This document shows, piece after piece, positions 1 through 6,231 of a stretch of DNA of 10,367 nucleotides. How positions within the stretch are numbered: the stretch's first letter is position 1; every line of letters begins with the position of its first letter. A program made the position numbers and the translations under genes. The notes beneath the pieces were generated by a model. The model saw only the letters and a program-made list of their open reading frames with translations. It was not told where the DNA came from and searched no databases. Source of the DNA: Deltaproteobacteria bacterium (GTDB lineage: Bacteria; Desulfobacterota; Desulfomonilia; UBA1062); contig JALNWY010000105.1 of assembly GCA_023230665.1 (NCBI GenBank), positions 1 to 10,367 on the forward strand, read 5' to 3'.

Positions 1-28
1 GGTAAATTATCAGGCTTCTTGATATCTA

Positions 29-57
29 TTTTCATTACCACGATCATGTGCTAGTAT
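29..57 (+). promoter_or_regulatory. Candidate sigma70 promoter with extended -10, upstream of the membrane protein gene
   Basis: A -35-like TTTTCA (29-34) is followed after exactly 17 bases by TAGTAT (52-57), which is preceded by TG at 49-50 in the extended -10 position. Each hexamer matches four of six consensus bases. Transcription would begin near position 64, where an inverted repeat starts, about 70 bases before the first start codon. This is pattern matching only; the extended -10 is the best argument for it. Confidence 0.35.
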
Positions 58-63
58 GCTTGC

Positions 64-93
64 ATTCCTGAAGAGCACCTGACTTCAGGGAAT
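64..93. repeat. Inverted repeat in the leader of the membrane protein gene
   Basis: CCTGAAG (67-73) and CTTCAGG (83-89) are a perfect 7-bp inverted repeat around a 9-base spacer. The arms extend to ATT (64-66) against AAT (91-93) if G90 is bulged out. It sits at the predicted transcription start of the unit beginning at 136. It could be an operator, a leader hairpin, or a weak terminator for a gene to the left, since a short TTTT follows at 93-96. The sequence does not decide between these. Confidence 0.4.
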
Positions 94-135
94 TTTCAGG
101 CACTGCCGACTGTCATTTGCAGAGGAGGAAGACCC

Positions 136-762
136 ATGAATCTGAACCATCCCGAAGTAACACAACAGGCCTTGGACATTGTCAGGTCAGGGGACCCGTT
201 TCAGTGGTACGTCATCACGCTCGCGGTCATCGTGCTGTACATCTATGGTCACGAGTACGAGCGCGGCAATTACAAGGCGATCGCCGCAGGCCTTTCGCTC
301 TACATGGTCCACTGGTTCGTGGAGATCGTCAACGCCCTTATCCAGCACTTCTCAGGCCATGCCCTGTGGACCGTTCCCGAGCGGACCGCGTTTTCCATCA
401 TGGTGGGCGTGGGCATAGAGATCAGCCTCATGTTCTCCATTGCCGGCATCGTGGCCACCAAACTCCTGCCTAAGGATCCCAAGGCCAGGATCGCGGGCAT
501 CAACAGCCGCATCTTCGTGGCAGTATCAGCTGCGGCGGCAGCCGCCATTATCGAAATATTCCTGGTCAGGACGCCCGCCTTTGTCTGGGTGTACCCATTC
601 TGGGGATCCTTCCCGGTCTTCATCACGGTCTATATCCCCTTCTTTGCCGCTGCTGTCTATGCTTACGACGCACCCCTGAAAAAGAGCTTCACCTTCGTGG
701 CTGTCCTTGGAGCCGTCAATCTCGCAGGGCTTGTGGTATTCGGGCTGCTGGGCTGGATCTGA
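136..762 (+). CDS. Six-helix integral membrane protein of unknown family
   Basis: I do not recognise the family of this 208-residue protein. The sequence gives about six hydrophobic segments: residues 21-38, 48-70, 85-110, 124-144, 149-177 and 184-207. There is no cleavable signal peptide; the first 20 residues are polar. Charged residues lie inside predicted helices (H59 and E63 in the second, E95 in the third, E140 in the fourth), as can occur in transporters, channels or membrane enzymes, but no motif fixes a function. A helix-4 stretch is almost pure alanine (132-137). The short loop at 111-125 is basic (K113, K116, R118, R125) and probably cytoplasmic. The ATG at 136 has a strong purine-rich ribosome site (GAGGAGG) just upstream. 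The amidase gene follows after only 21 bases with its own good ribosome site, so the two are probably co-transcribed. A role in moving the amidase substrate or product is conceivable but only a guess. Confidence 0.85.
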   Translation: MNLNHPEVTQQALDIVRSGDPFQWYVITLAVIVLYIYGHEYERGNYKAIAAGLSLYMVHWFVEIVNALIQHFSGHALWTVPERTAFSIMVGVGIEISLMFSIAGIVATKLLPKDPKARIAGINSRIFVAVSAAAAAAIIEIFLVRTPAFVWVYPFWGSFPVFITVYIPFFAAAVYAYDAPLKKSFTFVAVLGAVNLAGLVVFGLLGWI

Positions 763-783
763 TGCAATGAGGAGGGAAGAACC

Positions 784-2358
784 ATGAGTGATTTTCACGA
801 ATATGATCAATACGATGCCCTGGGTCTGGCCGAACTCGTCCGCAGGCGCGAGGTATCGCCGGGCGAAATGTGCAACGAGGCCGTCCGGAAGATAGAGCGG
901 TTCAACCCGGCAGTCAATGCGGTGATCTGCCGCATGTATGACCAGGCAAGAAGCTCCATCGATTCAGGATTGCCCGAGGGCCCCTTCACCGGGGTGCCCT
1001 TTCTCGTCAAGGACCTTGTCTCATCCTGTGCCGGCGCGCCCATGACAAAGGGGTGCAAGGCATTGAGAAACTATATCCCCAGGCATGATTCAGAGCTGAT
1101 GAAGCGCTACCGCAACACCGGGGTGGTGATCTTGGGCAAGACAAACACCCCGGAATTCGGTCTCATGGGTATCACCGAACCCGAGCTTCACGGCCCCACA
1201 AAGAATCCTTGGGACAACACCCGCACTCCGGGAGGCTCCAGTGGCGGTTCTGCTGCAGCGGTTGCCTGCGGGATGGCCCCCATGGCATCCGGAGGAGACG
1301 GCGGCGGGTCCATCCGCATCCCTTCTTCCTACTGCGCCCTCTTCGGGCTCAAGCCATCGCGGGGAAGAAACCCTGCCGGGCCCGATCACGGCCATATCTG
1401 GCAAGGAGCGGCCGTGGAGCATGTGCTCACCCGGACCGTACGGGACTGCGCCGCCATGCTCGATGCAGTGAACGGGCCCGCACCTGGCGATCCCTATGAG
1501 ATACCCGGCCCGGAACATCCCTACATGCAGGAGATAACGCGCTCTCCCGGAAGGCTTAAGGTGGGTTTCAGCACAGCCTCTCCTCTGGGTGCCCCGGTGC
1601 ACCCCGAATGCGTGAAGGCCGTTGAGGACGCGGCCCGGCTGTTGGAGAGTCTCGGACATGTTGTGGAAGAGGCAGGACCTCGGATAGACGGGATGGCCCT
1701 GGCCAAAAGCTACTTCATGATGTACTTCGGCGAGGTGGCCGCTGACATAGTCGAGATGCAGCAGGTTCTGGGGAGAAAGGCGGTCCCGAAAGATGTGGAG
1801 GGGCCCACTTGGGTGCTCAACCTCCTGGGCAGGGCTTATTCGGCGGGAGAGTTTGTTCTCGCACTGAGAGAATGGAACCGCGCAGCCCGGGCCATGGGAG
1901 AATTCCATCGGAATCACGATCTCTACCTCACCCCCACCACCGCCTACCCGCCGGTGAAAATCGGCGAGCTCAGGCCCTCTCCTGTTGAAGAGATGCTCAT
2001 GGAGATCACGAACAGATTCGGCCTCGGGCGGCTGGCGCGGCTCTCGGGCATTGCGGACAAGATCGCGGTCGAGTCGCTTGCGAAAACCCCTTTTACCCAG
2101 CTGGCAAATCTCACCGGTCAGCCGGCCATGTCTGTGCCCCTGTACTGGACCAAAGAGAATCTTCCCTGCGGGGTGCAGTTCATCGCGCCTTTCGGAAACG
2201 AGGCCTGCCTGTTCAGGCTGGCTGCACAGCTCGAACAGGCCCGGCCGTGGTTCGACATGAGGCCTCCGCTCGCCAGAGCAGATCAGTCGAGCCGCGAAAA
2301 AGGCGGGCGCACCGGAGCCTCTGCCTCTACTTCTCTTTCGGATAAGGCCAGGCCATGA
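784..2358 (+). CDS. Amidase-signature family hydrolase, NylA-like
   Basis: This 524-residue protein belongs to the amidase signature family, which hydrolyses C-N amide bonds with a Ser-cisSer-Lys triad. The triad is visible: K76 in FLVKDL, S152 in the GGSSGGS motif (150-156), and nucleophile S176 in GDGGGSIRIPSS (171-182). The 24-residue spacing between the serines matches the family. The N-terminal pattern (AELVRRREVS...FNPAVNAV), the GKTNTPEFG block (118-126) and the GLKPSRGR block (188-195) resemble 6-aminohexanoate-cyclic-dimer hydrolases more than GatA, so a small linear or cyclic amide is the likelier substrate. It should not be read as proof of nylon-oligomer activity. No gatB or gatC is nearby. 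It appears cytoplasmic, with no signal peptide. The start at 784 has GAGGAGGGA upstream. The final ~26 residues form a Ser/Lys/Arg-rich tail beyond the normal fold, and their codons overlap the end of the converging reductase gene. Confidence 0.93.
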   Translation: MSDFHEYDQYDALGLAELVRRREVSPGEMCNEAVRKIERFNPAVNAVICRMYDQARSSIDSGLPEGPFTGVPFLVKDLVSSCAGAPMTKGCKALRNYIPRHDSELMKRYRNTGVVILGKTNTPEFGLMGITEPELHGPTKNPWDNTRTPGGSSGGSAAAVACGMAPMASGGDGGGSIRIPSSYCALFGLKPSRGRNPAGPDHGHIWQGAAVEHVLTRTVRDCAAMLDAVNGPAPGDPYEIPGPEHPYMQEITRSPGRLKVGFSTASPLGAPVHPECVKAVEDAARLLESLGHVVEEAGPRIDGMALAKSYFMMYFGEVAADIVEMQQVLGRKAVPKDVEGPTWVLNLLGRAYSAGEFVLALREWNRAARAMGEFHRNHDLYLTPTTAYPPVKIGELRPSPVEEMLMEITNRFGLGRLARLSGIADKIAVESLAKTPFTQLANLTGQPAMSVPLYWTKENLPCGVQFIAPFGNEACLFRLAAQLEQARPWFDMRPPLARADQSSREKGGRTGASASTSLSDKARP

Positions 2359-4027
2359 TTCCGCCTTCCATGACCTTCACGTTCCGCCACCCGTTTGCCT
2401 CCAGGACCAGGGCGGCCTCGTACCCCCTCAGCGAGACCTTGCAGTAGCAGATGATCTCCTGGTTCTTATCCTGGGGAAGCTCGCCCAGCCTCTTTCTCAG
2501 AGCTCCCAGGGGCATGAGCGTCTCGCCGATGCCCAGGCGCGTATCCTCGAACTCGTCCGGCCCCCTCACGTCGAGGAAGAACAGGGTCTCATGGTTATCC
2601 AGCTTTGCCTTGACATCGACCGCGGATATGCCTTTGAGCCGCCCTTTCAGCTTGTTCTGCATGATATGGGCCGTAGCGATGAAATGGTCGATGGCCAGGG
2701 AAAAAGGCGGGGCATAGGGGAGATCGGAGTTGACCAGATCCTCGACAGTCAGACCTCCCTGAATGGCCATGGCCCACTGGGCGACCTGTTTGCTCACATT
2801 CCCGGGACCCACGCACTGAGCACCCAGTATCTTTCCGCTCTTTCTGTCGGCCACCATCTTGGTGACGAGCAGCTGACCGTTCATGAATCCCGGCTTGTCC
2901 GGGCTCGCATTGACCACTGATACGATGTTCTCATACCCGAGATTCAGGGCCGTGTGCTCGGAGAGTCCGGTAGACCCCGCCGAAAAGTCGAATACCTTGC
3001 AGATGCCGGTCTGGATGGTGCCCGGGAAGGTGATGATGTTGTCCGAGGCAGCGTTCTCGCCTGCCACCCGGCCCTGAAGATTGGCCAGGTCGCCGTAGGG
3101 GGCGAGTACCTTCCTGCCCGTGATACGGTTGATCGTCTCGATACAGTCGCCCACGGCATAGATGTCCGGGTCAGAGGTCTGGAGATACTCGTTGACCGCA
3201 ATGCCTCCGGTTTTCCCGATGGTGATGCCTGCCTCCCTGGCCAGCCTGACGTTGGGAATCACGCCCACAGCGATCACGGCCAGCTCGCAGGGAAGCTCTG
3301 TCCCGCTGTCGAGCTTGACGCCGGCGAGCGTGCCGTCCTCGCCCAGAAACGCAGCCACGCGTCTGCCTGTGATTACATCGGCGCCCTTGCTCTTCACGTG
3401 GTTCTCCACCAGCTTGGCAAGCTGCCAGTCAAGGAAGGTCAGAAGCTGGGGCAGAAGCTCCACCACCGTGATCTGGATCCCGGCCAGATGAAGCGCCTCG
3501 CAGGTCTCTATGCCGATGAGACCCCCGCCTACCACCACGGCCTTCTTGATGATCCCCTCGTCCCGCACCCTGCGGAGATAGTCTGCGTCGCGCATGGACT
3601 GCAGGGTGGTTATTCCCTTGAGATCAGTGCCCGGTACCGGAGGCATCCTGGGGACCGCGCCCGTGGCGATGATGAGCTTGTCATACTCCAGGGTGCCCTC
3701 TTCCTGGGTGAGGAGATTCCGGTAATCGACGGTATGCGCGGCAGAATCGATTCTGGTCACCTCGGTGCTGGTCCACGCATCGATCGCCTTTGCATTGAGA
3801 TAGAACACCGGGTCTCGGGTAACCCCCGTGGGTGTGCTCAGCAGCATGTTCCGGTCGTCGAAGACCCCACCTACATAGTAGGGATATCCGCATGATGCCA
3901 TGGAGAGCTCAGGGTCTTTCTGGATCAGAATCACCTCTGCTTCGCAGTCCATCCGCCTGGCCTTTGCCGCAGCCTTGGGCCCCGCGGCAGAGCCTCCCAC
4001 AACCACGATCCGCCTTTTCCGTTTCAT
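2327..4027 (-). CDS. CoA-disulfide / persulfide reductase with C-terminal rhodanese domain
   Basis: This is an FAD-dependent class III pyridine nucleotide-disulfide oxidoreductase, about 566 residues, the length of the CoADR-RHD and Npsr-type fusions. An FAD Rossmann motif opens the protein (VVVGGSAAGP, 8-17). The single redox cysteine is C46 in SMASCGYPYY. The NAD(P)H motif is VVGGGLIGIE (165-174), with E190 ending the next strand, which favours NADH. The second FAD motif is YAVGDC (290-295), and YAPPFS (438-443) is a CoADR hallmark. The rhodanese domain spans about 468-566, with catalytic C529 in the loop CKVSLRG (529-535). Known relatives reduce CoA disulfide, CoA persulfide or polysulfide with NADH, the rhodanese domain carrying the sulfane sulfur. 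I chose the ATG at 4027 because AGGAGAGG lies just upstream and the FAD motif then begins near residue 8; an in-frame ATG at 4084 would add 19 poorly fitting residues. An FNR-type site lies 82 bp upstream of this start. Confidence 0.93.
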   Translation of the reverse strand: MKRKRRIVVVGGSAAGPKAAAKARRMDCEAEVILIQKDPELSMASCGYPYYVGGVFDDRNMLLSTPTGVTRDPVFYLNAKAIDAWTSTEVTRIDSAAHTVDYRNLLTQEEGTLEYDKLIIATGAVPRMPPVPGTDLKGITTLQSMRDADYLRRVRDEGIIKKAVVVGGGLIGIETCEALHLAGIQITVVELLPQLLTFLDWQLAKLVENHVKSKGADVITGRRVAAFLGEDGTLAGVKLDSGTELPCELAVIAVGVIPNVRLAREAGITIGKTGGIAVNEYLQTSDPDIYAVGDCIETINRITGRKVLAPYGDLANLQGRVAGENAASDNIITFPGTIQTGICKVFDFSAGSTGLSEHTALNLGYENIVSVVNASPDKPGFMNGQLLVTKMVADRKSGKILGAQCVGPGNVSKQVAQWAMAIQGGLTVEDLVNSDLPYAPPFSLAIDHFIATAHIMQNKLKGRLKGISAVDVKAKLDNHETLFFLDVRGPDEFEDTRLGIGETLMPLGALRKRLGELPQDKNQEIICYCKVSLRGYEAALVLEANGWRNVKVMEGGIMAWPYPKEK

Positions 4028-4313
4028 ACCTGCCTCTCCTTTTTTCAGAGTCTCTAGAGCCTGTTTTAGGGAACAGCTTCTCACTCTTTACTTATGGTTG
4101 CATTGATCCAGATCAATAGCCGGAGAAGAAAAAGGCCGGAGGAGGTGAAGCGGTCCTTCACAAAAGTCTTTGCCACGTGGAAATTCTGCTCGAAAAAGGT
4201 GTATGCGCTACTCGGCTTGAAGCGAAATGAGCTGTTCTCAAGAATATCTCTCATTTACCGAAATAGAAGGAAGACGTCCAGTAAGGTGAGAGAAGAAGCT
4301 TTAAGAGACGGGT
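4028..4313. other. Divergent intergenic region between the persulfide reductase and cheY-like genes
   Basis: This 286-bp stretch separates two divergent units. It holds the perfect FNR-type palindrome at 4103-4116 and, nearer the reductase, CTGTT/AACAG arms around six bases (4061-4076) that would form a small leader hairpin in the reductase transcript. A weak rightward promoter candidate is TTGAAG (4217-4222), 18 bases, then AGAATA (4241-4246), about 67 bases before the cheY-like start. I could not place a convincing -10 at the class II FNR distance on either strand. Confidence 0.6.
4103..4116. promoter_or_regulatory. Perfect FNR-type binding site
   Basis: TTGATCCAGATCAA matches the FNR consensus TTGAT-N4-ATCAA at all ten specified positions and has perfect dyad symmetry in the arms. 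With equal base use such a match is expected about 0.01 times in a window of this length. It lies between divergent genes, centred 82 bp upstream of the reductase start and about 204 bp upstream of the cheY-like start, so the reductase is the likelier target. It could also bind another CRP/FNR-family regulator. No clear -10 box was found at the expected spacing. Confidence 0.6.
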
Positions 4314-4694
4314 ATGAAGTGGAAGATCCTTATCGTCGATGACTCCAATGTGGTGAAGGCGGTCCTCATGAAGGCCCTGGGAGAGAGCGGGGCCCCGATC
4401 GGGCGTGTGTTCGACGCATCGAACGGCAGAGAGGCCCTCGATACCCTCAGAGCCGAGTCCATTGACCTGGTGTTCGCGGATATCAACATGCCGGTCATGA
4501 ACGGGATCGAGCTCGTGGAGAGCATGGCCGACGATCCGGCTCTCAAGGGCATCCCGGTCATCATGATCTCTACCGACGGCAGCGTGAGCCGCAGGGAATA
4601 CCTGAAGGGCAAAGGCGTGCGCGCCTACGTGCGAAAGCCCTTCACCCCGGAGCAGATAAGGTCTGTGGTGCGTGAGGTGATGCTTGGCCGTTGA
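4314..4694 (+). CDS. CheY-like single-domain response regulator
   Basis: This 126-residue protein is a receiver domain and nothing else; there is no DNA-binding or enzymatic output domain. All phosphorylation-site residues are present: acidic pair D9-D10 (ILIVDDS), phospho-acceptor D56 in FADINMPVMNG, switch Ser at S86 in IMISTDG, and K108 in VRKPF. It should accept a phosphoryl group from a histidine kinase and act by protein-protein contact, as CheY does on the flagellar motor or other targets. No kinase, receptor or flagellar gene is in the window, so partners must be encoded elsewhere. The ribosome site is weak (AAGAGA upstream of ATG 4314). The next gene, a CheX-like phosphatase, starts inside its last codons, so the pair is almost certainly translated together. 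Confidence 0.93.
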   Translation: MKWKILIVDDSNVVKAVLMKALGESGAPIGRVFDASNGREALDTLRAESIDLVFADINMPVMNGIELVESMADDPALKGIPVIMISTDGSVSRREYLKGKGVRAYVRKPFTPEQIRSVVREVMLGR

Positions 4695-5163
4695 TACTCT
4701 CCTTTCCAGTCGGGCCATGGAAAACGCCGTTGTTTCAGTCCTGAACGACATGGCGGCGACCCGGGCAGCAATGATAAGACCCGAGGAGCTTCCCTGTTTC
4801 GGCCAAACCCTCATACACGCCCACATCACCTTTGAAGGCCCATCGTCGGGAGAGCTCGGCCTGCTCATGGACCCGGATTTTGCCGCAGAACTCGCCTCAC
4901 GGATTCTGGGAGTTGACGAGAAAGGGGACCTGCTCCAGGAAATGGTTGTCGATGCCGTCAAGGAGTTGCTCAATGTGATATGCGGGCAATTTCTCACCCA
5001 GAGATTCGGCTACGAACCAGCCTTCACGCTGGGCGTGCCCCGGGTGTTTCCCTTGAGCGCCCAGGCGTGCAATGTCCTGCTCACCAGTCCTTCCATACTG
5101 ATCTTTCAAAGCAACGACTCCATTGTGCCGGCATATGTGCGGGTGAAGGACCGGACCGCCTGA
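4684..5163 (+). CDS. CheX-like CheY-P phosphatase domain protein
   Basis: This 159-residue protein resembles the CheX/CheC/FliY phosphatase family, which strips phosphate from CheY-type regulators. The family signature ExxN is present once, as E94-L-L-N97, inside the helix VVDAVKELLNVICGQFL; one such helix is the CheX arrangement, whereas CheC has two. The following GYEPAFTLGVPRVFP stretch fits the CheX-like fold. The likely start is TTG at 4684, overlapping the cheY-like gene by 11 bases, with GAGGTG (4674-4679) four bases upstream. The alternative ATG at 4717 (residue 12) has no evident ribosome site. Overlap with the receiver gene strongly suggests the two proteins work on each other. The protein is probably soluble; no membrane segment is seen. 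The assignment rests on the motif, size and neighbour. Confidence 0.8.
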   Translation: MAVDTLLSSRAMENAVVSVLNDMAATRAAMIRPEELPCFGQTLIHAHITFEGPSSGELGLLMDPDFAAELASRILGVDEKGDLLQEMVVDAVKELLNVICGQFLTQRFGYEPAFTLGVPRVFPLSAQACNVLLTSPSILIFQSNDSIVPAYVRVKDRTA

Positions 5164-5215
5164 ACACAGACCCTCAATTGTGCAGGACCGCGGCCCTCAC
5201 GTTTCCCGCATATCC

Positions 5216-5243
5216 TTGTCAAGACCCTGATACACGTTATCAT
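5216..5243 (+). promoter_or_regulatory. Candidate sigma70 promoter for the short-chain dehydrogenase
   Basis: TTGTCA (5216-5221) and TATCAT (5238-5243) each match five of six consensus bases and are separated by 16 bases. Transcription would start near 5250, leaving a leader of about 100 bases before ATG 5349. It lies in the 185-bp gap after the CheX-like gene, which suggests the dehydrogenase is transcribed independently of the CheY-CheX pair. Confidence 0.5.
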
Positions 5244-5348
5244 CATTCCTGAAGGCCTTTTGGGAGCTGCGATCTTTTCATCCATATGTTCCTGCGCGGC
5301 TTTGACCAACGGGCATTCGCAATCACGCACTCTTGGGGAGGAAATGCC

Positions 5349-6176
5349 ATGAACTTTGCCAGTCGACTCGCCTGTGCAGGCCGCCTGAAGAACCAGGTAG
5401 CCCTGGTGACAGGCGCATCTTCCGGAATAGGCAGGGGGATCGCGCTGGCCATGGCGGACGAGGGCGCACAGATCGTGGTGAACTATGTCAGGGACCGGCA
5501 GGCGGCAGAGGCAGTGGCCCGGGAGATACGGTCCAAGGGCACTGATGCGCTTGTTCTGGAAGCGGACGTGAGCCGGGAAGACCATGTGGAGGTTATGTTC
5601 GCCAGGGTTGTCCGGGAATTCGGCACTGTGGATATCCTGATCAACAACGCGGGTATTCAGCGGGATGCCGCCGTGCACGAGATGACCCTTCAGGAGTGGC
5701 AACAGGTTATCGACGTGAACCTGACAAGCGCTTTTCTCTGCTCGCGGGAGGCAGTGCGTGAGTTCCGCCGCCGCGGCCTGGTGCCAAAACGGTCCCTGGC
5801 TGCAGGAAAGATCATCTTCATCAGCTCGGTCCACCAGGTCATTCCCTGGTCGGGCCACTGCAACTATGCAGCATCCAAGGGAGGGCTCATGCAGTTCATG
5901 AAGAGCCTGGCCCAGGAGGTGGCCCGGGATCGGATCAGGGTCAACGGGATCGCACCCGGTGCCGTCCGGACCGACATCAACAAGAAGACATGGGAAGATC
6001 CTGCCAGCCTTGAGGAATTGCTCAAGCTCATCCCCTCAGACCGAATCGGCGAGCCCCGCGATATCGGCAGCGCAGCGGTATGGCTCGCTTCAGACGAATC
6101 CGACTATGTGCACGGGGCCACTATTTTCGTCGATGGCGGAATGGCGCTGTATCCCGGCTTTGCATCCGGGGGTTAG
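5349..6176 (+). CDS. Short-chain dehydrogenase/reductase, glucose 1-dehydrogenase-like
   Basis: A classical SDR of 275 residues, a normal family length. The cofactor motif TGASSGIG (21-28), the NNAG motif (99-102), and the catalytic tetrad N124, S160, Y173 and K177 (YAASK) are all present. The active-site segment SSVHQVIPW (159-167) and the ending MALYPGF closely resemble Bacillus-type glucose 1-dehydrogenases (SSVHEVIPW, MTQYPSF). This makes oxidation of a sugar or similar polyol with NAD(P)+ the best guess, though SDR substrate calls are often wrong at this level. N45 and Y46 follow the second strand with R48 nearby, so cofactor preference is not obvious. I chose ATG 5349 over the in-frame ATG 5286 because GGGGAGGA lies directly upstream and the upstream 21 residues do not look like SDR sequence. 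It stands alone between a phosphatase gene and a converging reductase gene. Confidence 0.9.
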   Translation: MNFASRLACAGRLKNQVALVTGASSGIGRGIALAMADEGAQIVVNYVRDRQAAEAVAREIRSKGTDALVLEADVSREDHVEVMFARVVREFGTVDILINNAGIQRDAAVHEMTLQEWQQVIDVNLTSAFLCSREAVREFRRRGLVPKRSLAAGKIIFISSVHQVIPWSGHCNYAASKGGLMQFMKSLAQEVARDRIRVNGIAPGAVRTDINKKTWEDPASLEELLKLIPSDRIGEPRDIGSAAVWLASDESDYVHGATIFVDGGMALYPGFASGG

Positions 6177-6231
6177 ATTCGCTGATCACTGTCCCTTCAG
6201 ACATTCCCAGCCGCATAAGACCTTCAGGGCC

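Noticed and set aside
1090..1917. 275-codon - strand frame opposite the amidase
   Set aside because: Lies entirely within the amidase gene; Gly/Arg/His-rich composition typical of antisense translation.
2954..3895. 313-codon open frame on the + strand opposite the persulfide reductase gene
   Set aside because: It lies wholly antisense to a gene with complete catalytic motifs. High GC in codon third positions leaves long open antisense frames, and its translation shows no recognisable domain.
4094..4342. 82-codon + strand frame in the gap before the cheY-like gene
   Set aside because: No ribosome site, Lys/Arg/Ser-rich with no domain, runs 29 bases into the cheY-like gene, and its start overlaps the FNR-site neighbourhood. 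Regulatory DNA is the simpler explanation.
6151..6175. CCCGG/CCGGG arms at the end of the SDR gene as a terminator
   Set aside because: The stem is only five pairs, lies in coding sequence, and has no T-run after it.
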